Assembly (NCBI RefSeq): GCF_000768675.1
Contig: NZ_AVPI01000021.1
Span: forward strand, 1-64,000
Direction of reading: 5' to 3'
Source of the DNA: Knoellia flava TL1
GTDB lineage: Bacteria; Actinomycetota; Actinomycetes; Actinomycetales; Dermatophilaceae
DNA length: 64,000 nt
Shown: positions 7,605 through 15,293 of the stretch, one piece after another
Numbering within the stretch: the stretch's first letter is position 1
Layout: every line of letters begins with the position of its first letter
Notes under the pieces: generated by a model
Databases searched by the model: none
What the model saw: the letters and a program-made list of their open reading frames with translations, nothing else
Told to the model about the DNA's origin: nothing
Position numbers and translations under genes: made by a program

Positions 7605-9800
7605 ATGTCCTCCCTGCCCGCATCCCCGTCCGCCGACGCCGTCCTCGACGGCCTCGACCCGGAGCAGCGCGAGGTCGCCGCCAACCCGACCGGCCCCATG
7701 GTCGTCCTCGCGGGCGCCGGCACGGGCAAGACCCGCGCCATCACCCACCGGATCGCGTATGCCGTCCTCTCCGGCGCGCAGCAGCCGCAGCGCACGCTGG
7801 CGGTCACCTTCACCGCGCGTGCGGCAGGGGAGATGCGCACCCGCCTGCGCGACCTCGGGGTCGGCGGCGTGCAGGCGCGCACCTTCCACGCGGCCGCGCT
7901 GCGGCAGCTCCACTACTTCTGGCCGCAGGCCATCGGCGGGGCCGCCCCCGAGGTGATGCCGCACAAGGCCGGTGCCGTCGCCGAGGCCGCCGGGCGGCTG
8001 CGGATGCGCTTCGACCGCACGGGTATCCGCGACCTCGCCGCCGAGGTCGAGTGGGCGAAGGTCAGCATGCTTACCTCCGAGACCTACGCGGCGGCGGCCC
8101 GCGCCGCGGGCCGAGAGGCCCCCGGTCTCGACCTCACCGCCATGGCCCGCGTCCTCGCCGCCTACGAGGAGGTCAAGGCCGAGCGCGGGGTCATCGACTT
8201 CGAGGACGTGCTCCTCGTCCTCGTCGGGATCCTCGAGGAGAACGACACCGTCGCGCGGGCGGTGCGCGAGCAGTACCGCAGCTTCGTCGTCGACGAGTAC
8301 CAGGACGTCAACGCGCTCCAGCAGCGGCTGCTCGACCTCTGGCTCGCCGACCGCCACGACATCTGCGTCGTCGGTGACCCGGCACAGACGATCTACTCCT
8401 TCACGGGTGCGTCGCCGGCCCATCTCCTCGGGTTCCGCTCGCGCCACCCCAAGGCGCGCCAGGTCGAGCTGGTCCGCAACTACCGCTCGACTCCCGAGAT
8501 CGTGGGGCTCGCCAACCTCGTGCTGCGCTCGCCCTCGGGTGGTCGGCGCAGCGGCTCGGTCGTCCTCGAGGCACAGCGCGAGACCGGCCCGGCACCGACG
8601 CTCGTCAACCACGACGACGACCCCGCCGAGGCAGCGGCGGTGGCCGCGCAGATCGCCGACCTCGTCTCCGGCGGCACGGCCCCCGCAGACATCGCCGTCC
8701 TCTTCCGCACCAACGGCCAGTCCGAGGTCGTCGAGTCGGCTCTCGCCGAGCGCGGCATCCCCTACCTCGTCCGCGGGGGTGAGCGCTTCTTCCAGCGCAA
8801 GGAGGTGCGTGACGCCGTCGTCCTCATCCGCGGCGCCGCGCGCTCCGACGACGGGTCGGTGCCCCTCCCCGAGCTCGTCCGTGACGTCCTGCTCGGCGCC
8901 GGCTGGTCGCGCGAGGTCCCCGTCGCCGGGGGAGCGGCGCGCGAGCGGTGGGAGTCGCTCGCCGCCCTCGCGGCCCTCGCCGACGACCTGCACTCGGCCG
9001 ACCGTGAGGCGCGCATGCCGGCGTTTGTCCGCGAGCTCGACGAGCGCATGGCCGCGCAGCACGCACCCTCGGTGCAGGGCGTCACCCTCGCCTCGCTCCA
9101 CGCGGCCAAGGGCCTCGAGTGGGGCACGGTCTTCCTCGTCGGCTGCTCCGACGGCTACCTGCCGATCACCATGGCCGACACCCCCGAGGCGATCGAGGAG
9201 GAGCGCCGCCTCCTCTATGTCGGCGTCACCCGGGCTCGCGACCGGCTCGTCCTCTCGTGGGCCGGCGCCCGCACGCCCGGCGCCCGGGCGACGCGTCGTC
9301 CCTCCCGCTTCCTCGACGGGACGGCGAGCATCCTCGGCGAGGGCGCCCGCTCCCAGCCCAAGCGCTCCTCTCGCGTCGGCGGATCGGGCGGGTCCGGCGG
9401 CCGGGGAGCCAAGGTCGTGCGGCGCAGCACCTGCCGAACCTGTGGCAAGGACCTCGAGTCCGCGGGCGAGCGCACCGTCGGTCGTTGCTCGACGTGTCCC
9501 GCGACCTACGACGAGGCCGTGTTCGAGAGCCTGCGTGAGTGGCGTCTGGCGACCGCGCGGGCGGCGAGCGTGCCGGCATACGTCGTCTTCACCGACGCGA
9601 CGCTCACCGCGATCGCCGAGCAGGCGCCGAGCGACGTCGCCGGCCTCTCCGCGATCAGCGGCGTCGGGCAGCGCAAGCTCGACCTCTACGGAGCCCAGGT
9701 GCTCGCGATCCTCGGTGGCGCCACTCCCGCCGACGCCATCGACGGTGCAACAATTTTTACGGACCAATCCGGTTCTGCCGCAACGGAATCCGGCGCCTGA
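7605..9800 (+). CDS. uvrD2: DNA helicase UvrD2 (HRDC and tetracysteine)
   Basis: 731-aa superfamily 1 helicase. Motifs: AGAGTGKTRAI Walker A near residue 37, VVDEYQDVN, GDPAQTIYSFTGA, SLHAAKGLEW and LLYVGVTRARD. The C-terminus has a CRTCGKD...RCSTC tetracysteine zinc motif and an HRDC domain (SDVAGLSAISGVGQRKL), the architecture described for mycobacterial UvrD2. The start is the ATG at 7605 with TAGGAT seven bases upstream and no Shine-Dalgarno (probable leaderless mRNA). It is divergent from mrx1 and upstream of whiB7. Confidence 0.93.
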   Translation: MSSLPASPSADAVLDGLDPEQREVAANPTGPMVVLAGAGTGKTRAITHRIAYAVLSGAQQPQRTLAVTFTARAAGEMRTRLRDLGVGGVQARTFHAAALRQLHYFWPQAIGGAAPEVMPHKAGAVAEAAGRLRMRFDRTGIRDLAAEVEWAKVSMLTSETYAAAARAAGREAPGLDLTAMARVLAAYEEVKAERGVIDFEDVLLVLVGILEENDTVARAVREQYRSFVVDEYQDVNALQQRLLDLWLADRHDICVVGDPAQTIYSFTGASPAHLLGFRSRHPKARQVELVRNYRSTPEIVGLANLVLRSPSGGRRSGSVVLEAQRETGPAPTLVNHDDDPAEAAAVAAQIADLVSGGTAPADIAVLFRTNGQSEVVESALAERGIPYLVRGGERFFQRKEVRDAVVLIRGAARSDDGSVPLPELVRDVLLGAGWSREVPVAGGAARERWESLAALAALADDLHSADREARMPAFVRELDERMAAQHAPSVQGVTLASLHAAKGLEWGTVFLVGCSDGYLPITMADTPEAIEEERRLLYVGVTRARDRLVLSWAGARTPGARATRRPSRFLDGTASILGEGARSQPKRSSRVGGSGGSGGRGAKVVRRSTCRTCGKDLESAGERTVGRCSTCPATYDEAVFESLREWRLATARAASVPAYVVFTDATLTAIAEQAPSDVAGLSAISGVGQRKLDLYGAQVLAILGGATPADAIDGATIFTDQSGSAATESGA

Positions 9801-9824
9801 CGGCACTTCCGGGGAAATCAACTC

Positions 9825-9864
9825 ATTAATTCCGTTGCACGCCCTCCGAGCGCTCCCCTAACCT
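9825..9864 (+). promoter_or_regulatory. Probable WhiB7-type autoregulated promoter
   Basis: An AT-rich box ATTAATT (9825-9831) lies three bases upstream of a -35-like TTGCAC (9835-9840), then 18 bp, then a -10-like TAACCT (9859-9864). WhiB7 is known to bind AT-rich DNA just upstream of the -35 through its AT-hook while contacting SigA. This is one of the few AT-rich stretches in the window. A start near 9871 would give a ~420-nt leader before whiB7. Confidence 0.65.
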
Positions 9865-9930
9865 GATCTCACATAGCACGACGAACGTCGTGCCCAGACA
9901 GACCTACTGAGTGAAGGAGGGTTGGCCGCT

Positions 9931-10152
9931 ATGGAGACCACGAAGAGCATCGCGACGGACTACACCGTCCCGTTCCGCACGCGTGAGCGCCAGGGCGCAC
10001 TGCCGACCCTTGCCCCCATTGCCTCGGTTCAGGGGACCACTGTGTCCGCTGCCGGCATGGGTGCCCCGCTCGGCGCCGGTGTCCGCGCCGATGCCCCCTT
10101 CGGCTTCACCACGGGTGATCTGTCCGCCTCCTGTCAGGCGTCGCCGCTGTAG
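9931..10152 (+). CDS. Putative 73-aa leader ORF upstream of whiB7
   Basis: This ORF starts at ATG 9931 behind AGGAGG (10-nt spacing) and ends 23 bp before an intrinsic terminator that precedes whiB7. The product is rich in A, G and T, has no recognised domain or membrane segment, and ends SASCQASPL. A short hairpin (GCACGAC-GAAC-GTCGTGC, 9876-9893) lies between the promoter and this ORF. In mycobacteria and Streptomyces whiB7/wblC is controlled by a translated upstream ORF and terminator, so a leader role is inferred from position. Those leaders are usually much shorter, so it could also encode a functional small protein. Confidence 0.5.
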   Translation: METTKSIATDYTVPFRTRERQGALPTLAPIASVQGTTVSAAGMGAPLGAGVRADAPFGFTTGDLSASCQASPL

Positions 10153-10166
10153 TCCACAGCGCGATT

Positions 10167-10209
10167 GGCCTCCAGGCCGCGGAACCCACCCGGGATCCGC
10201 GGCCTTTTT
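10167..10209 (+). terminator. Attenuator/terminator in the whiB7 leader
   Basis: GGCCGCGGA (10175-10183) pairs with TCCGCGGCC (10196-10204) and is followed by TTTTT (10205-10209), a good intrinsic terminator. The overlapping GGCC-TCCA-GGCC (10167-10178) can form a competing hairpin that uses the terminator's left arm. The terminator is 85 bp upstream of the whiB7 start, so transcription must read through it. Confidence 0.75.
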
Positions 10210-10294
10210 CGTTGTCCGTCGATCCACCGACCACCACACAACCGACGCAACACAACCCCCACCCCGACCGGGTGGGAGAAGGAGGTGACACCCC

Positions 10295-10582
10295 GTGCAG
10301 CTGACCGACCTCATCGACGCGCAGGAGTGCACTGCAGAACTCGGTGACTCCGTGCCCTGTCGCGAGAACGACGCGGAGATCTGGTTCGCCGACACCCCCG
10401 CCGGAGTCGAGTTCGCCAAGGCGCTCTGTGCGACCTGCCCCATCAGGGAGGCCTGCCTCGCGGGTGCCCTCACCCGGCAGGAGCCCTGGGGCGTCTGGGG
10501 AGGCGAGCTCTTCGAGCAGGGCGTCGTCATTCCCCGCAAGCGGCCCCGTGGCCGCCCGCGCAAGGAGACCGTCGCCGCATGA
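10295..10582 (+). CDS. whiB7: Transcriptional regulator WhiB7
   Basis: 95-aa Wbl protein. Cys22, Cys45, Cys48 and Cys54 (C-x22-C-x2-C-x5-C) ligate the [4Fe-4S] cluster, EPWGVWGG is the SigA-contacting turn, and KRPRGRPRK is the C-terminal AT-hook that defines WhiB7. It activates intrinsic antibiotic-resistance and amino-acid-starvation genes in actinobacteria. The GTG at 10295 follows GGAGAAGGAGG. Its position directly after uvrD2 is the conserved one. Confidence 0.95.
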   Translation: MQLTDLIDAQECTAELGDSVPCRENDAEIWFADTPAGVEFAKALCATCPIREACLAGALTRQEPWGVWGGELFEQGVVIPRKRPRGRPRKETVAA

Positions 10583-10662
10583 GCGGCAACCCGCAGCACC
10601 CGATCGACACCGTCGACCGGCCCCAGACCTCATGACCACCCACCTGGATCCTTGGAGGAACC

Positions 10663-10794
10663 ATGTACCGCAGGCGAATGCACCAGGTTCGTCGCCAGCT
10701 GCACGAGCGCAACGTGCACGAAGCACAGCGCAAGGCGCAGGCGCACCTCGAGCGCGAGCGGATGCTCGCCGAGGTCCGCATGATCGTGCGATGA
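10663..10794 (+). CDS. Small basic/charged 43-aa protein, function unknown
   Basis: ATG 10663 follows GGAGG closely. The product begins MYRRRMHQVRRQL and continues as a strongly amphipathic, Arg/His/Glu/Gln-rich helix through EAQRKAQAHLERERM. No known domain is recognised. It lies 80 bp after whiB7 on the same strand and may be co-transcribed. An imperfect G+C-rich hairpin follows the stop. Support comes from the ribosome binding site and a long helix-compatible composition; it could still be a chance frame. Confidence 0.45.
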   Translation: MYRRRMHQVRRQLHERNVHEAQRKAQAHLERERMLAEVRMIVR

Positions 10795-11119
10795 ACGACC
10801 AGGATCGGCGCCGCTCCCACGCCGGGGGCGGCGTCGTTCCATGTCCGGACCCGGCGTGGCCGACTCCCACCCCCGTCGTATGCCGTCCGCTGACCACGTC
10901 CTGAGACGCGCGCCATCCGTGGTGGACGCGTCGGTGCCGCCGTGGTTCGCTCGTCCCATGTCGTCGACCGCAGCCGCCCGGACCCTCCCGGTGATGCCCG
11001 CTGCCGTCATGTGCTGTCGCTGTTGCCGCTGACGCGTTCCCTCGTTCGACACCCGTCACCCGCACCCAGCACCCGGTCGCCCCCGCCCGCGACCTCCGAC
11101 GACATCCCCGGAGACACCC
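10795..11119 (+). other. Non-coding gap upstream of cysteine dioxygenase
   Basis: Holds one dispersed repeat copy (GTATGCCGT, 10878-10886) and the cysteine leader ORF described separately. Near 10800-10845 an imperfect hairpin (AACGAC...GTCGTT flanking G+C-rich arms) may end the whiB7-side transcript. No convincing promoter was found. Confidence 0.5.
10958..11032 (+). CDS. Putative cysteine-responsive leader peptide (ends MCCRCCR)
   Basis: A short ORF ending in VMCCRCCR-stop, 87 bp upstream of cysteine dioxygenase. It could start at ATG 10958 (24 aa) or ATG 10994 (12 aa). Four of its last six residues are cysteine, extreme for this genome. Polycysteine short ORFs act as cysteine-sensing attenuators upstream of sulfur genes in mycobacteria (established there), and the downstream gene degrades cysteine, so a leader role fits. 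No clean terminator is visible between it and the dioxygenase start, so the mechanism could be translational or Rho-based. Confidence 0.6.
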   Translation: MSSTAAARTLPVMPAAVMCCRCCR

Positions 11120-11617
11120 ATGACCCTCGCCCGACCCGCCTCGGCCCTGCCCGGCGTCAACACCTTCACGCCCGTCCAGCTGCTGCGCGTCGCGCGGCTC
11201 TTCGCCGCCGACCCCGAGCTGCCCGACCTGCTGCCCGAACGCGCCGAGGAACCCGGCGGGCGCCGGTGGCACCAGCTCGCGCAGACCCACCACCTCCAGC
11301 TCTGGGTCATCGAGTGGCCCGTCGGTGCCGGCACCGGCTTCCACGACCACGGGGGCTCGCGCGGCGCCTTCACCGTCGTGCGCGGGGCGCTCACCGAGCG
11401 CCAGCTCGTCCACGGCGACCTCCACGAGCGGATCCTCACCGAGGGGGAGGGACGTGCGTTCGGTCCCAAGCACCTCCACGACGTCACGAACGAGGGCGAA
11501 GTCACCGCGCTCAGCGTCCACGCCTACTCGCCCCGGCTCGACCAGATGACGCACTACGACCTCGTCGACGGCGCCCTCGTGCCGTCCGGCGTCGAGCAGC
11601 GGGGAGTGGGCTGGTGA
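11120..11617 (+). CDS. cdoA: Cysteine dioxygenase (cupin)
   Basis: 165-aa type I cysteine dioxygenase-like cupin that oxidises cysteine to cysteine sulfinate with non-heme iron. The first cupin motif gives HDHGGSRGAF (two His ligands) and the second gives the third His in HLHDVTNEG. The ATG at 11120 lies behind GGAGA. The stop overlaps the start of the rhodanese gene, forming a two-gene sulfur operon; a cysteine-rich leader precedes it. Confidence 0.88.
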   Translation: MTLARPASALPGVNTFTPVQLLRVARLFAADPELPDLLPERAEEPGGRRWHQLAQTHHLQLWVIEWPVGAGTGFHDHGGSRGAFTVVRGALTERQLVHGDLHERILTEGEGRAFGPKHLHDVTNEGEVTALSVHAYSPRLDQMTHYDLVDGALVPSGVEQRGVGW

Positions 11618-12051
11618 CGGCCCAGCAGGCGACCCACCAGCCGGGGACGGGCATCGACGAGCTCCTCGCGCAGGCGCGCAGCCGGCTCGACCGGCTCTCG
11701 GCGCGCGACGCCTGGCGCGAGGTCCGCTCCGGCGAGGCATGGCTCGTCGACATCCGGCCCGCGGCGCAGCGGGCGGAGGAGGGCGAGGTCGCAGCTGGCC
11801 TGTCGCCGCTCGTCGTGGAGCGCAACGTCCTCGAGTGGCGCTTCGACCCGCGTCAGGACGTCGCGCTGCCCGGGGTCGACTTCGACACCCGCGTCATCGT
11901 CCTGTGCCAGGAGGGCTACACCTCGAGCCTCGCCGCCCATGCCCTCCGCTCGCTGGGGCTCGACCGCGCGACCGACGTCGTCGGCGGGTTCGCGGCGTGG
12001 CGCGGCGAGGGCCTGCCGGTCGCCCGCACCGCCCACCGCATCGGCGCCTGA
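11614..12051 (+). CDS. Rhodanese-like sulfurtransferase
   Basis: 145 aa, single rhodanese domain. The active-site loop is VLCQEGYTSS with the catalytic cysteine, preceded by WLVDIRP and followed by VVGGFAAWRGEGLPV. The GTG at 11614 overlaps the dioxygenase stop (GTGA), implying translational coupling. It probably moves sulfane sulfur or handles products downstream of cysteine oxidation. Confidence 0.9.
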   Translation: MTAQQATHQPGTGIDELLAQARSRLDRLSARDAWREVRSGEAWLVDIRPAAQRAEEGEVAAGLSPLVVERNVLEWRFDPRQDVALPGVDFDTRVIVLCQEGYTSSLAAHALRSLGLDRATDVVGGFAAWRGEGLPVARTAHRIGA

Positions 12052-12081
12052 CCCCGTCGACCCGCGTCCTAGGCTGGGGCC

Positions 12082-12657
12082 ATGCCCACGCTGACGATCG
12101 CCCAGGACCCGGCCGCCGACAAGGTGCTCAGCGAGGACCCGTTCGCGCTCCTCACCGGCATGCTCCTCGACCAGCAGTTCCCGATGGAGCGCGCCTTCGC
12201 CGGACCTGCCAAGGTGCTCGAGCGGTTCGGCACCCTCGACGTCTCCGAGATCGCCGCCGCCGACCCCGAGGGCTTCGCGGACCTCTGCGCCACCCCGCCG
12301 GCGGTGCACCGCTACGGCCGGTCGATGGCCGCCCGCATCCAGGCGCTCGCGACCGTCGTCCGCGACGACTACGCCGGCGACGCCAGCCGCATCTGGTCCG
12401 ACGCGTCCTCCGGTGCCGAGCTCCTCGCCCGGGTCAAGGCGCTCCCGGGCTTCGGCGAGCAGAAGGCCAAGATCTTCGTCGCCCTCCTCGCCAAGCAGCT
12501 CGGCGTCCGTCCCGAGGGCTGGGAGAAGGCCGCCGGTGCCTACTCCGAGTCCGGCAGCTTCCGCTCGGTCGCCGACGTCGTCGACGCCGAGTCGCTCCAG
12601 AAGGTGCGCGACTTCAAGAAGTCGGCCAAGGCGGCGGCCAAGGCCGCAAAGGCCTGA
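12082..12657 (+). CDS. HhH-GPD family base-excision repair protein
   Basis: 191 aa. It has a helix-hairpin-helix ending KALPGFGEQKAKIF, typical of the HhH-GPD glycosylase superfamily, but is shorter than Nth/MutY and lacks the four-cysteine Fe-S loop. The C-terminus is a Lys/Ala-rich tail (KKSAKAAAKAAKA). The base specificity cannot be inferred. TAGGCT lies six bases before the ATG with no Shine-Dalgarno, indicating a leaderless transcript. Confidence 0.8.
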   Translation: MPTLTIAQDPAADKVLSEDPFALLTGMLLDQQFPMERAFAGPAKVLERFGTLDVSEIAAADPEGFADLCATPPAVHRYGRSMAARIQALATVVRDDYAGDASRIWSDASSGAELLARVKALPGFGEQKAKIFVALLAKQLGVRPEGWEKAAGAYSESGSFRSVADVVDAESLQKVRDFKKSAKAAAKAAKA

Positions 12658-12685
12658 GCCGAGCCGGTCCCGCGAACGCGGGCCA

Positions 12686-12719
12686 CCGGCATACGCGCGT
12701 CATTCAGACGGTATGCCGT
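12686..12719. terminator. Inverted pair of the dispersed repeat between convergent genes
   Basis: GGCATAC (12688-12694) and GTATGCC (12711-12717) form a 7-bp inverted repeat with a 16-nt spacer, between the stops of the HhH gene (12657) and the ABC1 kinase (12724). The right arm lies in a full GTATGCCGTCC copy. There is no T-tract, so it may be a weak bidirectional terminator or simply two motif copies. Confidence 0.5.
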
Positions 12720-12723
12720 CCGC

Positions 12724-14058
12724 TCACCGAGGCGGTGGCAGCGCGTCCTCGTCGACGCCCGGCACGTGTGCGAGGACCATCTCGCGCATCGGCACCGTCC
12801 CGCCGACCTGGCAGAGGACGCCGATGCAGCCCAGCCACACCCGGTGGATGAGGAGGTACTCGGGCGGCAGGTTGAAGCGCAGCCCGACGAGGAACTCCTC
12901 GCGTCGCGGGTCCTGGATCGTCGCCGACACCGAGCGCAGCCAGCTGCGGCTGAAGGTGAACGACTCGTGCTCGAGCGGCTCGACGAACGTCTGGAGGTAG
13001 TGCAGCAGCGCGGTGTCGGAGACCTCGACGCCCGGACGGATGAAGCCGGCCCGGCGGAGGACTGTCCCGAGCGCGGCCTCGTCGCCGGCGAGCGTGTGGG
13101 TGATGAGCTCCCCGAGGGAGTCGGGCATGCCGTTCGGCAGCCGGTTGACCGCGCCGAAGTCGAGGACGCCGAGCCGGCCGTCGGGCGTGATGCGGAAGTT
13201 GCCGGGGTGCGGGTCCGCGTGGAGGAGGCGTGCCCGGTTGGGGCCCCGGAGGAGGAACTCGAGGTAGAGCGAGGCGGCCTGGTCGCGCTCGGCCGGCGTG
13301 CCGTCGGCGATGACCTGCGACAGCGGCCGCCCCTCGACCCACTCGGAGACGATGACCTGCGACGAGTGCGCGAGGACGTCGGGGACGAACGCCTCCTCGT
13401 CGTCGCGGAAGGCCCGGGCGAACGCCCGCTGATGGGTTGCCTCGAGGTCGTAGTCGAGCTCCTCGCTCATGCGCTCCTTGACCTCGTCGAGGATCGGGCC
13501 CATCGCGATGCCGGGGATCCAGGCCCCGGCGAGCCGCGCCACGCGCGAGAGCTGGTTGATGTCGGAGAGCAGCGCCTCGCCGGCCCCGGGGTACTGCACC
13601 TTGACGGCGACCTGGCGCCCGTCGCGCCACACGGCCCGGTGCACCTGCCCGATGGACGCGGCGGCGACGGGGCGGTCCTCGAAGGACTGGAACTTCGACG
13701 TACGCCAGCGCGGGCCCAGCTGGTCGGCGAGGATCGCGTGCACGCGCTCACCCGGCATCGGGGGGGCGGCGTCCTGCAGCTTGGTGAGCGTCGCGCGGTA
13801 GGGCCCGGCGAGCTCCTCGGGCATCGCGGCCTCCATGACCGACAGGGCCTGGCCGAACTTCATCGCCCCGCCCTTGAGCTCGCCGAGCACGGCGAAGAGC
13901 TGCTCGGCCGTGCGCGCCTGGAGCTCGGCCGCGATGGCCTCCGCCGGTGCGCCCCCGACCCGTCGACCCAGGCCCACGGCGGCCCGACCGGCGTGCCCCA
14001 GCGGCAGGCCGACGAGCTTGGCCGTGCGGGAGAGGGAGCGTCGGGGGATGTCACTCAC
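12724..14058 (-). CDS. ABC1/UbiB-family atypical kinase
   Basis: 444 aa, equal to the usual size of the actinobacterial ABC1 kinases (Rv3197-like). The KGGAMKFGQ motif is the family's signature in place of a glycine-rich loop. [11 protein letters not shown] and VAVKVQYPG hold the ATP-binding lysine, [11 protein letters not shown] is the catalytic loop and GVLDFGAV is the DFG equivalent. In other bacteria UbiB proteins support isoprenoid-quinone metabolism, and in actinobacteria the role is unsettled. The GTG start overlaps the preceding gene's stop (GTGA). Confidence 0.88.
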   Translation of the reverse strand: MSDIPRRSLSRTAKLVGLPLGHAGRAAVGLGRRVGGAPAEAIAAELQARTAEQLFAVLGELKGGAMKFGQALSVMEAAMPEELAGPYRATLTKLQDAAPPMPGERVHAILADQLGPRWRTSKFQSFEDRPVAAASIGQVHRAVWRDGRQVAVKVQYPGAGEALLSDINQLSRVARLAGAWIPGIAMGPILDEVKERMSEELDYDLEATHQRAFARAFRDDEEAFVPDVLAHSSQVIVSEWVEGRPLSQVIADGTPAERDQAASLYLEFLLRGPNRARLLHADPHPGNFRITPDGRLGVLDFGAVNRLPNGMPDSLGELITHTLAGDEAALGTVLRRAGFIRPGVEVSDTALLHYLQTFVEPLEHESFTFSRSWLRSVSATIQDPRREEFLVGLRFNLPPEYLLIHRVWLGCIGVLCQVGGTVPMREMVLAHVPGVDEDALPPPR

Positions 14059-14702
14059 CCCGCCATTGTGTCGTGACCCCCTGACGCCCGTGCGCGGACT
14101 CCCGAACCCGTGCCCGATGAGGACGGCCTGCGCGCCCGCGACGGTGAGCAGGACGCGCACAACGGGTGGCGCTCCCAGTGCCGGTGGGTCACGGTCGGGC
14201 CGGCGACCTCGAGCTCGGTCGACACCCCCACGAGTCGCGTGGCACCGGCGACGGCACCGAGCGCGACCGTCGCCGTCACTGCGGCGGTGAGGACGCCGAG
14301 ACCACCGGGCGGGAGGGCGACGGGGTCGAGGGCGAGGCGGCTGCTCGGCAGGGCGCCCACGGCGTCGAGGTCGTGGGCGGTGAGGGCGTGACAGCGCCAG
14401 CACGCGCCGCCGCCCGGCGCGACGAGGGGGCCCACCGTGGCGACGTCGCCGTCGCACGTCACCGGCAGGTGCAGGATCCCGGCCCGGTGCCATGGCGCGG
14501 TCGCCTCGACGTTGACCGTGCGGGTGGCCACGAGCACGACCGCAGCCGGGCGCTCGCGAGGGCTCGTCGCCATGAGGGCCTCGGCCGCGTCGGCCGCGAA
14601 CGGCCCGCCGTGGACCCGGGCCGCACCGGTCAGGCGCAGCTGGCGGCTGATCTCGTCGGGGAGGCCACCTCGGCCGTCCACGACGATGAGCGGCTGTGGC
14701 AT
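14055..14702 (-). CDS. Truncated ThiF/cyclodehydratase-like protein with CxxC...CxxC zinc motif
   Basis: 215 aa. It resembles the N-terminal portion of TOMM/ThiF-family leader-binding proteins: an opening VDGRGGLPDEISRQL segment and then ACWRC...LCASC, a split tetrathiolate zinc site known in ThiF-like E1 proteins. The intact nucleotide-binding GxGxxG and catalytic cysteine of real E1 enzymes are not evident. It is coupled by a 4-base overlap to the ABC1 kinase and occupies the Rv3196 position, so it may be that kinase's partner. The ATG at 14702 was chosen as the start matching the hydrophobic IVVDGRG strand. Confidence 0.6.
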   Translation of the reverse strand: MPQPLIVVDGRGGLPDEISRQLRLTGAARVHGGPFAADAAEALMATSPRERPAAVVLVATRTVNVEATAPWHRAGILHLPVTCDGDVATVGPLVAPGGGACWRCHALTAHDLDAVGALPSSRLALDPVALPPGGLGVLTAAVTATVALGAVAGATRLVGVSTELEVAGPTVTHRHWERHPLCASCSPSRARRPSSSGTGSGVRARASGGHDTMAG

Positions 14703-14787
14703 CGGTGCCTCCGGATCGTGGGGTCCGGCCAATCTCGCACAGCGCCGGTCCCGCGCCGATCCGTCATCCACAGGGCCCGGACGCGCT

Positions 14788-14816
14788 GCGGCCCCCGGTG
14801 ACGAACCGGGGGCCGC
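14788..14816 (-). terminator. Stem-loop after the DUF5679 gene
   Basis: GCGGCCCCCGGT pairs perfectly with ACCGGGGGCCGC (12 bp, loop GACGA), 22 bp beyond the stop of the minus-strand DUF5679 gene. No T-tract is present, as is common in high-G+C actinobacteria. Confidence 0.7.
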
Positions 14817-14837
14817 GAGAACGAGAGGGCGGGAGGG

Positions 14838-14999
14838 TCAGGCCTTGCCGAGGATGCGGTTGAGGTTCGTGCCGCACACGGGGCACTTGCCCTTGGCCAT
14901 CCGGCGCCCGTTGTCGGAGACGACGACGTTGCCCTCGGCCTCGCGCTTCTCCTTGCACTTCACGCAGTAGAACTCGCCCTTGTAGGTCTCGTCAGCCAT
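14838..14999 (-). CDS. DUF5679 small zinc-ribbon protein
   Basis: 53 aa: MADETYKGEFYCVKCKEKRE... with CVKC and CPVCG, i.e. two CxxC knuckles expected to bind one zinc. It ends LNRILGKA. AAGGAG precedes the ATG. This is a widespread small actinobacterial protein of unknown role. A TAGGGT -10-like box lies at about 15056-15051 on the minus strand. Confidence 0.88.
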   Translation of the reverse strand: MADETYKGEFYCVKCKEKREAEGNVVVSDNGRRMAKGKCPVCGTNLNRILGKA

Positions 15000-15293
15000 T
15001 GCAACTCCTTGGTCGTGGTGCCGCGGATCAGCGGCGATGACGGTTTCACCCTAGACCGCACGAGCACGCATTCGTGCTGAGCGACGCTCGTCCCACGCGG
15101 GCGTGGCGGGGGGTTTGTCGCAGGTCAGACGCCTCATGCGTCTCTCCGGCCACACCCGCCTCAGTGGCCCCACCGGCGGCTCGCGGGCACGCTCCCGACG
15201 ACACCGAGCGTATGCCGTCCGGCCCGTGCCCGAACAGCCGCCTCACCGCGCGCCACCGGGGCGTTGTCAGGTCCAGGCCCTACCGTGGTGCGC
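15000..15293. other. Divergent intergenic region with small palindromes
   Basis: Between DUF5679 and the YgjP-like gene. It holds AGCACG-CATT-CGTGCT (near 15060-15077), CCACGC-GG-GCGTGG (near 15094-15107), GACGC-CTCAT-GCGTC (near 15127-15141) and one dispersed-repeat copy (15210-15218). No gene is convincing here. TACCGT (15281-15286) serves as the -10 of the plus-strand gene. Confidence 0.5.

Noticed and set aside
7287-9821. A minus-strand frame making mycoredoxin look like an 844-aa protein
   Set aside because: Only the last 86 residues are a real gene, with its own ATG and AGGAG; the rest is antisense to uvrD2.
10579-10635. An 18-codon frame overlapping the whiB7 stop
   Set aside because: It starts at an ATGA overlap but is very short, with no conservation evidence and no domain.
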